Below are positions 8,157 to 14,925 of a DNA stretch of 19,209 nt, in pieces. Location of the stretch: assembly GCA_031289625.1 (NCBI GenBank), contig JAITPB010000001.1:1-19209 (forward strand), read 5' to 3'. The translations under genes and the position numbers were made by a program. Below the pieces are notes generated by a model. That model searched no databases. It saw only the letters and a list, made by a program, of their open reading frames with translations, and was not told the DNA's origin. Within the stretch, counting starts at the first letter, position 1. Every line of letters starts with the position of its first letter. The DNA comes from Clostridiales bacterium (lineage in GTDB: Bacteria; Bacillota; Clostridia; Lachnospirales; WQUN01).

Positions 8157-8164
8157 AGAAGGTG
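8157..8164 (+). promoter_or_regulatory. ribosome binding site deciding a TTG start
   Basis: AGAAGGTG lies 5 nt before the TTG at 8170. Upstream in-frame starts, including the ATG before the codons for KFWGILL, have no such site and would run back into the recombinase gene. Confidence 0.6.
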
Positions 8165-8169
8165 TTGAC

Positions 8170-9165
8170 TTGATCAGGCTGATTCAACCCTGTTTGGAAT
8201 ATTGGACGGATTATTTGAAGGCCGCTGACGAATTTCAAAGAATCGAAACGACCGGTTTTATTCTTCCGAGGAACATGCAGCGGCAGGATCCGCGGGAGAC
8301 GCTGCGCCGGCTGCAGGAAATGGAGCAGAGCCGACCGCTGCCGCCGGGCCTCACGCCGACCTCTTACTATTGGCTGCTGAACGGAAGCGATTTTATTGGC
8401 GTTGGCTGCCTGCGGCACGGATTGACCGACGGGTTGGAAAAACGGGGCGGGCATATCGGCTGCGCCATCCGGCCCGCGCTGCGCAACAAAGGCTGGGGCG
8501 TGAAATTTCTTTCCCTGCTGCTGCGGGAGGCTGGGCGGCACGGCATTAAGTACGCGCTGCTGACTTGTGACGAGAGTGACGCGGCCTCCCTGAAAGTGAT
8601 GAGAAAAAGCGGGGGCCGCTTTTGTGATACGATGGATAAAACCAAACGGTATTTCATTGACACCAAAATCGCCGCGCCGCATTGGCGGGAGCCGCGTTTC
8701 GCGTTTTATCCCATACAGCGCATCCCCGGCATGGAAATTGATCTGGTTCTGGAGGATACGTTTCCGGAAGACCCGGCGGGATACTGTCCCACATACCGTT
8801 TTAAAATTTGCCTCTCCAGAACCAATATCGCCATCGGCTATATTGATTTGCGGGTCGGCTATGATCAGGAAATTTATTGCAGCGGCAACCTCGGCTATCA
8901 CATTGATGAAAAATACCGAGGCCACGCATACGCGGCCAAGGCGGCCCGCATCCTCATGCCGCTGGTTCAGACGCATCATCTCAATCCCCTGACCATCACA
9001 TGCAACCCGGACAACATTCCGTCCGTGAAAATATGCGAGAGACTGGGCGCGCGGTATCTGGAACTCATCCAACTGCCCAAAGGCTGTGATCAATATCGTC
9101 AGGGCGATCGGCTGAAGCGGCGGTATTATCTGACGGATCTGGCTAGGCCGCTGATTTTTGAATAA
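8170..9165 (+). CDS. tandem GNAT-family acetyltransferase fusion
   Basis: Two N-acetyltransferase (GNAT) domains are fused in one 331-aa cytosolic protein. The first (about 1-168) starts with MIRLIQPCLEYW, typical of this acetyltransferase group, and has the acetyl-CoA loop RPALRNKGWG (101-110) followed by LTCDESDAASLKVMRKSGG. The second (about 186-325) has LGYHIDEKYRGHAYAAKAAR with its acetyl-CoA loop at 249-258, then CNPDNIPSVKICERLGARY. Both keep the pattern needed to bind acetyl-CoA, so both may be active. The acceptor substrate is unknown; small molecules or ribosomal protein N-termini are known GNAT targets. The TTG at 8170 is chosen for its ribosome binding site and because the family N-terminus begins there; the frame stays open much further upstream but that part overlaps the recombinase gene. 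It is transcribed alone, convergent to ApbE. Confidence 0.85.
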   Translation: MIRLIQPCLEYWTDYLKAADEFQRIETTGFILPRNMQRQDPRETLRRLQEMEQSRPLPPGLTPTSYYWLLNGSDFIGVGCLRHGLTDGLEKRGGHIGCAIRPALRNKGWGVKFLSLLLREAGRHGIKYALLTCDESDAASLKVMRKSGGRFCDTMDKTKRYFIDTKIAAPHWREPRFAFYPIQRIPGMEIDLVLEDTFPEDPAGYCPTYRFKICLSRTNIAIGYIDLRVGYDQEIYCSGNLGYHIDEKYRGHAYAAKAARILMPLVQTHHLNPLTITCNPDNIPSVKICERLGARYLELIQLPKGCDQYRQGDRLKRRYYLTDLARPLIFE

Positions 9166-9186
9166 AAAAAAGCGGCTTAGGCCGCC
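9164..9186 (-). terminator. intrinsic terminator of the EET-like operon
   Basis: Read on the minus strand, GCGGC-CTAA-GCCGC (9172-9185), extended by a G-U pair, is followed by eight T residues (9164-9171). The TAA stop of the ApbE gene lies in its loop, so termination occurs immediately after the gene. It also sits at the convergent end of the GNAT gene. Confidence 0.85.
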
Positions 9187-10253
9187 GGTCTATATCCAAA
9201 ATATTTAGACATGGCTTTATATCCCTCCGTCGCTTCCAGTGAACCGTCCTGCATGATCCAGAGCGCTTCGGCGCCGTATTTTTTTGACAAGACCTGGCCG
9301 TCGCCCAGCGGGAGGATATACAGCGCGGTCGAAAGCATATCCGCCACGCCGGCGTCCGGATGCGCAACCGTCACGGCGCTGTAACGCTCGGCGGGCATGA
9401 GGCGTTCCGGGTCAATGATGTGGCTGTAAATCTTTCCGTCAACTTCATAAAAGCGCTGATAATTTCCGCTGGTGACAACGGACATATCGTTTATATAAAT
9501 CGTATCCAGTATATTTTCCGAACCTTGCGCGGGCTTTGATGGATCCTGTATGCCCACGCCCCACTGATCTCTAGCGCCGCCCAGCGGCTTTCCGACGGAT
9601 TGAACGTTGCCGCCGATGTTGATAATGGCGGACGTCATGCCGGCGCGCACGGCGTCCGCCACGGCGAGTTTCACCGCGTAGCCTTTCGCGACGGCGCCGA
9701 CGTCCAGCGACATGCCTTTGTCCCGCAGAAAAACGGTCTGCGCGGATAAATCAATCAGCACGTTTTCGATATGGGTATTTTGATTGGCGCGCGCTAAATC
9801 GCTCATGGGCGGCGCGGCGGCAGTAGCGGGATCGCTGATTCCGGCTGTTCTGTAATCATGCCACAGCCGCAGAACCGGCCCCAGCGCGATATTGACCGTA
9901 TGCCCGCTGCTCTCGTAATAGTCTATGGATTCCCGCAGGAGATCGGCGATCTCTTGCGGCACTGGCACCGGCTGCGCGCCGGCGTTGTCGTTGATGGTTT
10001 TTACATTCTGTATCCCAGGATAGTCATGATAAATATCGTAAAGCCGGTTCAGCTCTTTTAGACGGTCATAGATGATCTGCGCGTAACGGTTAAATTCACT
10101 TTCTGTCTCGGCATAACCGGTAATCACAGAGACCGTGTCAAATAAATCGTAGAACTCCGCTTGAAATTTCAGGAAAGGAGATTGCTTCTGGCATCCTGCG
10201 AACAGAAACGGCGCGAACAGCAGAAAGCCCATCCGCTGTTTCCACATTTTCAT
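9177..10253 (-). CDS. apbE: FAD:protein FMN transferase, lipoprotein (ApbE/FmnB-like)
   Basis: ApbE enzymes take FMN from FAD and attach it to Ser/Thr of extracytoplasmic proteins. This 358-aa copy has a short hydrophobic signal ending in FAGC (C21), so it is probably a lipoprotein on the outer membrane face, like Listeria FmnB; the -3 residue is Phe, slightly off the lipobox norm. Family motifs are intact: LDVGAVAKGYAV (183-194), INIGGNVQSVGKP (211-223), TSGNYQRF (261-268), SHIIDPERLMPAE (277-289) and AGVADMLSTAL (301-311), whose Asp and Thr belong to the metal/FAD site. DPERLMP replaces the more common DPRTGxP, as I recall in other clostridial members. Its ATG shares bases with the stop of the upstream lipoprotein gene (ATGA overlap), so it is translationally coupled and likely acts on a partner in this pathway. 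Confidence 0.95.
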   Translation of the reverse strand: MKMWKQRMGFLLFAPFLFAGCQKQSPFLKFQAEFYDLFDTVSVITGYAETESEFNRYAQIIYDRLKELNRLYDIYHDYPGIQNVKTINDNAGAQPVPVPQEIADLLRESIDYYESSGHTVNIALGPVLRLWHDYRTAGISDPATAAAPPMSDLARANQNTHIENVLIDLSAQTVFLRDKGMSLDVGAVAKGYAVKLAVADAVRAGMTSAIINIGGNVQSVGKPLGGARDQWGVGIQDPSKPAQGSENILDTIYINDMSVVTSGNYQRFYEVDGKIYSHIIDPERLMPAERYSAVTVAHPDAGVADMLSTALYILPLGDGQVLSKKYGAEALWIMQDGSLEATEGYKAMSKYFGYRPAA

Positions 10254-11272
10254 GATTCGGCGTTCGCGGCGGCTTTTTCGATGGCTTTGATAAAACCGCC
10301 CACGTTCATCGTAACGGAAGATGTGAGTTCCGGGCTGTCCGGCGCCGTTGTCCGCGATTCACTGACTTGCATAAGTCTCAATCCTTTCACTTGTTCGATC
10401 GTTTTGCCGAGCGTCCACTGCGAAAAGGTTTTGGCCTGTTCATGCCATTCTTTTTCGATGGAGGAGACCTGCTTCATGCCATATGCGGATCCGATCTGCA
10501 CTTTGGAGAGCGGAACAGCGGATAAATCCGTCAGCAAATTTCCCGCCGCGTCAAACGCGACGCGCACCTGCATTTCATTGAGCGCGCATTGCGTGATCTT
10601 TCCGCCGCTGCCTATCGAAACCGCCGCGGCGACAAAAGTGCAGACGCCCGCGCCAGGTCTGTTCGCGCTGGCGCTGTAGGACTCGTCCGTTACGACGACG
10701 ATACCCAGGCCGTTTTTCATCGGCCCTTTCACATTGCCGCCCGCCGCAGGGGAATCGAAGGCATAGAGAAGCGCCTCGCGAAATTCGGCCGCACCCAATT
10801 CTACGCTTGCGCTGCGCGTGCGCGCCGTTTCCTGCATCTCTTCCGCGGTTTTTCCCATGGCCCATTCCGTCATAGAAACGGCCCCCGCGTTCCATGCCTC
10901 ACGCGTTTTATCGCTGGCGCTTAAAGACGATCGGGAACGCGAGCCCGGACGCAGCTCACTGAATGATTGCCCCGCTGACGTGATCCCCGAAACAATCTGC
11001 CCTTGCGCGTCAAATTCCACGGAAGGCTGGGCGGCGTCGAGCAAACAGTTTACGATTTTGCCGTTCGCGTCGGTGACGATCAAAACGACGGCGCCTGTGA
11101 CCACGGCGCGGCCGGGCGTGCCCGCATGGAAATTTTGGGACAGGGCGAGGCTTCCGGCCATACCGAGGCCGATCTTCAAAGGGTCCGAAGACGGGGACGC
11201 CCCCGCCTCCGAACAGCCGGCAAGCGCGAGCGCGCAAAAAATGACCGCCAGCAAAAGCGCCGCTCTCTTCAT
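10250..11272 (-). CDS. lipoprotein with duplicated FMN-binding-like domain
   Basis: This 340-aa surface lipoprotein has a signal peptide ending in the good lipobox LAGC (C20). The rest is a tandem duplication. Copy 1 (about 32-158) and copy 2 (about 182-318) share the order GLG..., VTDxxGKIxxC or IGSGGKITQC, VxFDAxGxxxxxxS, a W-rich helix and GKTxE (AMGKTAEEMQ versus TLGKTIEQVK). I recall similar clostridial proteins, often encoded next to ApbE and sometimes labelled FMN-binding. The canonical flavinylation motif ([ST]GA[ST]) is not seen; the nearest match is VTGAV in copy 1. So a PplA-like electron carrier role is inferred from context only, and it could instead bind flavin non-covalently or be a partner of EetA/EetB. 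The start has AGAGGAA 6 nt upstream and overlaps the EetB-like stop (ATGA). Confidence 0.82.
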   Translation of the reverse strand: MKRAALLLAVIFCALALAGCSEAGASPSSDPLKIGLGMAGSLALSQNFHAGTPGRAVVTGAVVLIVTDANGKIVNCLLDAAQPSVEFDAQGQIVSGITSAGQSFSELRPGSRSRSSLSASDKTREAWNAGAVSMTEWAMGKTAEEMQETARTRSASVELGAAEFREALLYAFDSPAAGGNVKGPMKNGLGIVVVTDESYSASANRPGAGVCTFVAAAVSIGSGGKITQCALNEMQVRVAFDAAGNLLTDLSAVPLSKVQIGSAYGMKQVSSIEKEWHEQAKTFSQWTLGKTIEQVKGLRLMQVSESRTTAPDSPELTSSVTMNVGGFIKAIEKAAANAES

Positions 11273-11844
11273 AAACCGTTCCTCTTATCTACATGTTTTT
11301 CTAAATGTTTTTCATCATGTTTTTCCGGAAAGTGTTTTTCCAGAGCCGGTAAAACAGTTCTCAAAAGGGTTCCTGTCACGGCGCCCATCAAACTCCCGGC
11401 AATCAAAGAAAAAGGCAGATAGTAAATAAAAAATCCCATGTCCAGAATAAACGCCAGCGCGATAAACTGCCCAATGTTATGCGCCGTCGCGCCAGCCACG
11501 CTTAAAGCGAGATAGGATATATTATTTTTCCCAATATACAAAAGCAAGACGAGGGTAAGAATCGAAAGCAGACCGCCGCAAAAACTCAACAGTCCCGCCA
11601 TAGCGCCTCTTGTCAGGAAAACGAAAATAGATTTCAGGACGTTTAACGCGATGGCCCGCGCCTTTCCAACGCGCAGGACGCAGTACATCGTGACAATATT
11701 GGCGAGGCCCAGCTTGAAATGGGGAGGCAGAAACGGAATGGGAGGCAGCGCGCTTTCCAGAACGGACAATACGACGATCATAGAGAGCATGAACCCCAGC
11801 AGTGTAATCATTCTGGCTTTGCTGATGGCGAACCCCCCTTTCAA
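11269..11844 (-). CDS. Gx transporter / EetB-like membrane protein (Hpre_diP_synt_I)
   Basis: This polytopic membrane protein (about 191 aa, 5-6 predicted helices) belongs to the family once labelled heptaprenyl diphosphate synthase component I. Typical pieces are LSMIVVLSVLESALPPIPFLPPHFKLGLAN near the N-terminus, RGAMAGLLSFCGGLLS and GATAHNIGQ. In Listeria and lactobacilli the family member EetB takes part in extracellular electron transfer, next to EetA. The C-terminal tail is rich in His, Glu and Lys (KHFPEKHDEKHLEKH), possibly metal binding. The start is uncertain. TTG at 11844 overlaps the upstream stop (TTGA) and suits coupling, but has no clear ribosome site. The AAAGGGGGG just after it would suit a start near codon 7, where only ATC is found; the next ATG is at 11811. 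Confidence 0.85.
   Translation of the reverse strand: MKGGFAISKARMITLLGFMLSMIVVLSVLESALPPIPFLPPHFKLGLANIVTMYCVLRVGKARAIALNVLKSIFVFLTRGAMAGLLSFCGGLLSILTLVLLLYIGKNNISYLALSVAGATAHNIGQFIALAFILDMGFFIYYLPFSLIAGSLMGAVTGTLLRTVLPALEKHFPEKHDEKHLEKHVDKRNGL
11279..11285 (-). promoter_or_regulatory. ribosome binding site of the duplicated-domain lipoprotein
   Basis: AGAGGAA on the minus strand lies 6 nt before the ATG at 11272, inside the end of the EetB-like gene. Confidence 0.6.
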
Positions 11845-12221
11845 CCGGCCACTGTGTCCACGCCGTTGTCCGGCGCCGCGCGGCGAATCCGTATGACGGT
11901 TTGATTGGGCAGACAGGCGGCCATTTGTCCAGGACGGCTGATGGTGCCCGTATGCACGCAGATTTTATCCGGGCAGTCTGACTCCCTAAAAGCGATGGCG
12001 TGATCTTTGACCTGCAAAACAATCCCTGGACGCTCCGGCAGTGTGAACATCGCGTCCTTCCGCAGGGAGATAGTCTGCACGGCTCGGTTCTCAACCAAAA
12101 TTTCACAGGAGCCGCCGCTCTCCTGACGGTTCAAAAAACCGAGTGCGCAGACAGCGGCGGCCAGGATCGCTCCGATAAGAACCGCGTCTGTTTTCGCGGC
12201 CAATTTTCGTCCGCCGTGCAT
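11841..12221 (-). CDS. NusG domain II-containing membrane protein (EetA-like)
   Basis: This small (126 aa) protein has one N-terminal membrane helix (about residues 12-29, LIGAILAAAVCALGFLN) and an external NusG_II domain. Despite the family name it is not a transcription factor. The domain carries the conserved cysteine block ESDCPDKICVHTG and MAACLPNQTV, followed by an IRI strand. In Listeria the EetA/EetB pair assists extracellular electron transfer, and the order here (EetA-like then EetB-like) matches that pair. The ATG at 12221 is chosen because AAAGGCGG lies 7 nt before it; the in-frame extension upstream to 12329 would cover the terminator of yunB and has no ribosome site. It is the first gene of the four-gene operon and ends in a TTGA overlap with the next gene. 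Confidence 0.87.
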   Translation of the reverse strand: MHGGRKLAAKTDAVLIGAILAAAVCALGFLNRQESGGSCEILVENRAVQTISLRKDAMFTLPERPGIVLQVKDHAIAFRESDCPDKICVHTGTISRPGQMAACLPNQTVIRIRRAAPDNGVDTVAG

Positions 12222-12228
12222 GATAAAA

Positions 12229-12236
12229 CCGCCTTT
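12229..12236 (-). promoter_or_regulatory. ribosome binding site of the EetA-like gene
   Basis: AAAGGCGG on the minus strand lies 7 nt before the ATG at 12221. A TAAAAT box lies about 35 nt upstream of the start codon and could be a -10, but no convincing -35 precedes it. Confidence 0.55.
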
Positions 12237-12317
12237 CGTATCCTTTGTGTACATTTTATCCCATTCAGGCCAAAAAAGAAATACACAGCCGGTTTTTTTT
12301 TGCGGAACGGCTGAATC

Positions 12318-12356
12318 AAAAGCCCCCATGAAACGCTTAGGCGTTTGAATGGGGGC
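12318..12356 (-). terminator. intrinsic terminator downstream of yunB
   Basis: On the minus strand, GCCCCCAT and AAACGC pair with GCGTTT and ATGGGGGC (12322-12356) around a CTAA loop, with only small unpaired bases between the two stems. TTTTGATTC follows. This strong hairpin separates yunB from the EET-like operon. Confidence 0.8.
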
Positions 12357-12383
12357 GCTGACTTTATACTGCTGTAAAAAAAA

Positions 12384-13070
12384 TCAATTCGCGCTGGCCG
12401 GGGTCATCGGGTTCCAATACGCGTTGGGCACATCTTCGGACAGGACGGCGCTGATTAAGGGCACGTTTCTGCTAATGGTAATTTTATTCTGCTGCAGGGG
12501 GTTGACAATCCGCACGCTGGAAGTGACGTCCAGCCAGACTTGAAAATGAATCTGGTTGATCCCTGCGGAGTCCATTTTCGTCCGGTAGTCCACTGTGGTG
12601 TCGCCAGCCGGCAAAAGGGAAAAGTTATAGCTGGGGCCTGTGTTGGCAAACAACTGAACGCCCAGCATACTGCCCATGGGGATCCTGACGCGCTGATTTT
12701 CGATGCTGTTCAGCTCCGCCGAAATTTGCACGGCGATCTGGCTGCAGATTTCGTTCACCAATACCGTGTTTACGGACATCGAAGTGACCTTCCCGTCCGC
12801 GTTTTCCTGCTTGCGGAAAAAATCTTCCGTGGAGATGTTTCTTTCCCGCAAAACCTGGCCGACCGCGCCGGCAATGGCGGTATTGATCTGTGTTTTCGCT
12901 TTCGTTTCCGCCACGGCCAGCACCGGAGGCAAAATGATTCTGTCAAGCTGCCGGATCAGGAAAAGCGCTGCGGCGCATAAACAGATCAGAAGAATGAATG
13001 TACTGGCTGCTTTCTTATTGTTTTTTGAACCGGGTCTGGCGGGTCTTTTGGCAAAAGCTTTTTTTCTCAT
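12384..13070 (-). CDS. yunB: sporulation protein YunB
   Basis: This 228-aa protein matches the YunB family of spore-formers, membrane proteins needed for efficient sporulation and, in Bacillus subtilis, made in the mother cell. It has a basic cytosolic N-terminus (MRKKAFAKRP), one membrane helix (about 24-39, TFILLICLCAAALFLI) and an external domain with family features: VLAVAETKAKTQINTAIAGAV, IPMGSMLGVQLFANTGP, and the near-C-terminal NKITISRNVPLISAVLSEDVPNAYWN. The start at 13070 has GGGAGGT 4 nt upstream; an upstream frame extension runs through the htrA terminator and is rejected. Its biochemical role is unknown. No clear sigma-E promoter was found in the 120 nt before it. It has its own terminator at 12318-12356. 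Confidence 0.9.
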   Translation of the reverse strand: MRKKAFAKRPARPGSKNNKKAASTFILLICLCAAALFLIRQLDRIILPPVLAVAETKAKTQINTAIAGAVGQVLRERNISTEDFFRKQENADGKVTSMSVNTVLVNEICSQIAVQISAELNSIENQRVRIPMGSMLGVQLFANTGPSYNFSLLPAGDTTVDYRTKMDSAGINQIHFQVWLDVTSSVRIVNPLQQNKITISRNVPLISAVLSEDVPNAYWNPMTPASAN

Positions 13071-13074
13071 GGAG

Positions 13075-13082
13075 ACCTCCCG
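13075..13082 (-). promoter_or_regulatory. ribosome binding site of yunB
   Basis: CGGGAGGT on the minus strand lies 4 nt before the ATG at 13070. It fixes this start and removes the 49-codon upstream extension. Confidence 0.7.
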
Positions 13083-13190
13083 CGCATTCAACATTAAACT
13101 ATCATATGTTTTGGCGCGGCCGGTCATTCGCTGCATGAAAACTGGGCTGCTGCCCGCTGACAACAGCCCATAAAAAAATAAAGGAGGGAA

Positions 13191-13235
13191 TATATAAAAG
13201 TTCTTGCAAGGGTCCATAGGAAACCCTTGTCGAAC
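13191..13235 (-). terminator. intrinsic terminator downstream of htrA
   Basis: On the minus strand, GTTC and CAAGGGT pair with ACCCTTG and GAAC (13200-13235) around a 9-nt loop, with short internal loops between the stems. TTTTATATATT follows (to 13191). It lies between htrA and yunB. Confidence 0.8.
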
Positions 13236-13238
13236 ATT

Positions 13239-13278
13239 TATAGCAGCCGCAGCGAACGAACGCTCGCCCGCGGCTATA
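13239..13278. other. bulged hairpin between htrA and its terminator
   Basis: TATAGC (13239-13244) pairs with GCTATA (13273-13278), then CGC with GCG, then AGCG (13251-13254) with CGCT (13261-13264), with one bulge on each side. It is just downstream of the htrA stop and just before the terminator hairpin. It has no U tract of its own on the minus strand and may be a 3' stabilising structure. Confidence 0.5.
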
Positions 13279-13301
13279 AAGGAGAGGAGTTATATCGAAA
13301 A

Positions 13302-14717
13302 TTAGAAGCTGTCTGATTGATATTCGCCCAAGCGGAATTTAAAAAGCATGGGCGTTTTTCCTTCGCGGTAGGCCTTGACTTGCACCGCGTCATCCATTTT
13401 ACACTTGGCGATTTCTTCCTGCAGCTGTTTCATGCTGAAGATGGAAATATCGTTGAAGCTGGTGATAATATCGCCGCGTTGAATGCCCGCTTTTTCCGCG
13501 CTGGAGTTAGAGATGACAGACATAACGAAAACGCCGAGCTGCGGAATATGATACAACTCCGCTACTTCTTCGGTCACGTCCGCACCTTGAATGCCTAAGA
13601 AAGGCTTTGTTTTCTGCTGCATGATTTCTTCCAAAATCGGCTTGGCAATATTGGAGGTAATGCTGTAACCCATGCCTTCCACGCGCCCTTCGGAAAGCTT
13701 CGCGGTATTGATGCCAATTACTTCGCCGCGAATATTCACAAGAGGCCCGCCGCTGTTGCCAGGGTTGATGGCCGCGTCTGTTTGAATTACGGTCAGGTCC
13801 CGGCTTGCGACTTGAATTTGTTTGTCTATGGCGCTGACAATGCCCAGCGTGGCGGTATTGCCTTCGCCCATCGCGTTGCCGATCGCCAAAACTCTTTCCC
13901 CGACCTGCATGACGTCTGAATCGCCAAACGCCGCCGGAATAACATCCTCTGCGCCCGCTTTTCGGATATCCGCTTTACTGACAGATATCACGGCCAAATC
14001 TGACGGCGGCTCGCTGCCGACAAACGCGGCGGGTATGAGATCGCTGTTCCCGATGTTGACCGCAACGGAAGACGCCCCGCCAATGACGTGATAATTGGTC
14101 ACAATAAATACGGCGTCCGCGTTTTCGTAAAAAATAATGCCAGAGCCCGCGCCTTCCTGGTCATAAGGCAGACTGAAATAATCAGAAGAATTTTGGGCTA
14201 CCGTATGGATTCTGACGACAGACGGCTCAACGAGGTTCACCACATCCGCAAAGGAATGGATGGCTTGTTTCGCTGGGGCGCCTGGCGCCGGATCGGCCTG
14301 CTCATTAAATACAGCCATGGAGGCGTTGTTATCGGGACTATCAAGAGTATTACCATTTTTTTCAGCGTCTATACCTGAAAAAATAAAACGTGAGGCGGAC
14401 GGGGCGCCGAGGCCGATTCCGAAGCCCAGCGAACCCGTGCCGAGAGTGCAAACGATCAGTGTGACAGCCGTCAAGCGGCGCAGTTTCCGTTTTTTATGGA
14501 TGCGGGTTTCGTTTTTGATGGTCTCATGGTAGAAAGCCGGGGCGAGCGGTGGGGAGATCGCTGGAGGAGCGGCTGCTGGGGCGATCGCCCCAGTGGAACG
14601 GGTGGGGCGCGCCGTCTGATCCCCGGAGGGCTGATCGCCGTACAGATTGTATTCTATCTCTTTCTGGATTCTGCTGATTTCACTTAGATCCAAGATTCCT
14701 TTTGCGTTTTCGTCCAT
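13302..14717 (-). CDS. htrA: HtrA/DegP-type membrane-anchored serine protease
   Basis: This is a 471-aa HtrA-family quality-control protease. A cytosolic N-terminal part with a Pro/Ala-rich stretch (about 35-62) leads to one membrane helix (about 82-104), which anchors the catalytic part outside the cell. The trypsin-like domain carries the triad H210 (TNYHV), D240 (PPSDLAVI) and S322 (NPGNSGGPL). A single PDZ domain follows (about 370-465, with LGIQGADV, GIQRGDIITSFN and similar). This layout matches HtrA/YkdA-type proteases of Firmicutes, which degrade misfolded envelope proteins under stress. The start at 14717 has GAGGAGG 6 nt upstream; five upstream in-frame codons are excluded because they overlap this site. 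An extended -10 promoter lies just before. No CssR-type operator could be recognised. Confidence 0.95.
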   Translation of the reverse strand: MDENAKGILDLSEISRIQKEIEYNLYGDQPSGDQTARPTRSTGAIAPAAAPPAISPPLAPAFYHETIKNETRIHKKRKLRRLTAVTLIVCTLGTGSLGFGIGLGAPSASRFIFSGIDAEKNGNTLDSPDNNASMAVFNEQADPAPGAPAKQAIHSFADVVNLVEPSVVRIHTVAQNSSDYFSLPYDQEGAGSGIIFYENADAVFIVTNYHVIGGASSVAVNIGNSDLIPAAFVGSEPPSDLAVISVSKADIRKAGAEDVIPAAFGDSDVMQVGERVLAIGNAMGEGNTATLGIVSAIDKQIQVASRDLTVIQTDAAINPGNSGGPLVNIRGEVIGINTAKLSEGRVEGMGYSITSNIAKPILEEIMQQKTKPFLGIQGADVTEEVAELYHIPQLGVFVMSVISNSSAEKAGIQRGDIITSFNDISIFSMKQLQEEIAKCKMDDAVQVKAYREGKTPMLFKFRLGEYQSDSF

Positions 14718-14749
14718 AGAGCGCCTCCTCATTGATAGTGATTGACTCC

Positions 14750-14758
14750 ATTATACCA
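14750..14758 (-). promoter_or_regulatory. extended -10 promoter of htrA
   Basis: On the minus strand, TGGTATAAT is an extended -10 with a perfect TATAAT (14750-14755). No good -35 lies 16-18 nt upstream, which is common for extended -10 promoters. The start of transcription would be near 14743, giving a leader of about 26 nt that carries the GAGGAGG ribosome site. Confidence 0.65.
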
Positions 14759-14925
14759 GGCAATTTTGAATAAATTATGTATGAATTGTAAACAAACCAA
14801 TTCGTTTTGTCTATCGCGGCATACGATGAGAGCCTTTAAGTTTATCGGCCAGGCTGTTTAAAACTTTAGCGGAATCCATAAGATATAAACGCGAAACAAC
14901 GCGGACGGGGACAGGAGGAATTTCT

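Noticed and set aside
7882..8169. Long in-frame upstream extension of the GNAT reading frame
   Set aside because: It overlaps the start of the recombinase gene on the other strand, has no ribosome site, and the family N-terminus begins at the TTG at 8170.
11269..11844. Annotation as heptaprenyl diphosphate synthase component I
   Set aside because: The protein is an integral membrane protein of the Gx/EetB type and no component II prenyl synthase gene is nearby.
11841..12221. Reading the NusG domain II protein as a transcription factor
   Set aside because: It lacks the NGN and KOW parts of NusG, has a membrane helix and a cysteine-bearing external domain.
13071..13217. N-terminal extension of YunB by 49 codons
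   Set aside because: It runs through the htrA terminator and the yunB ribosome binding site; GGGAGGT directly before 13070 fixes the shorter start.
13204..13305. Possible small plus-strand ORF starting at TTG behind AAAGGAGGG
   Set aside because: The ribosome site is about 15 nt too far from the TTG, and the sequence is explained by two hairpins after htrA.
14863..14925. Promoter for the diguanylate cyclase gene
   Set aside because: TTTAAA and TATAAA boxes are present but 21 nt apart, which is outside the usual range, so no promoter is called.
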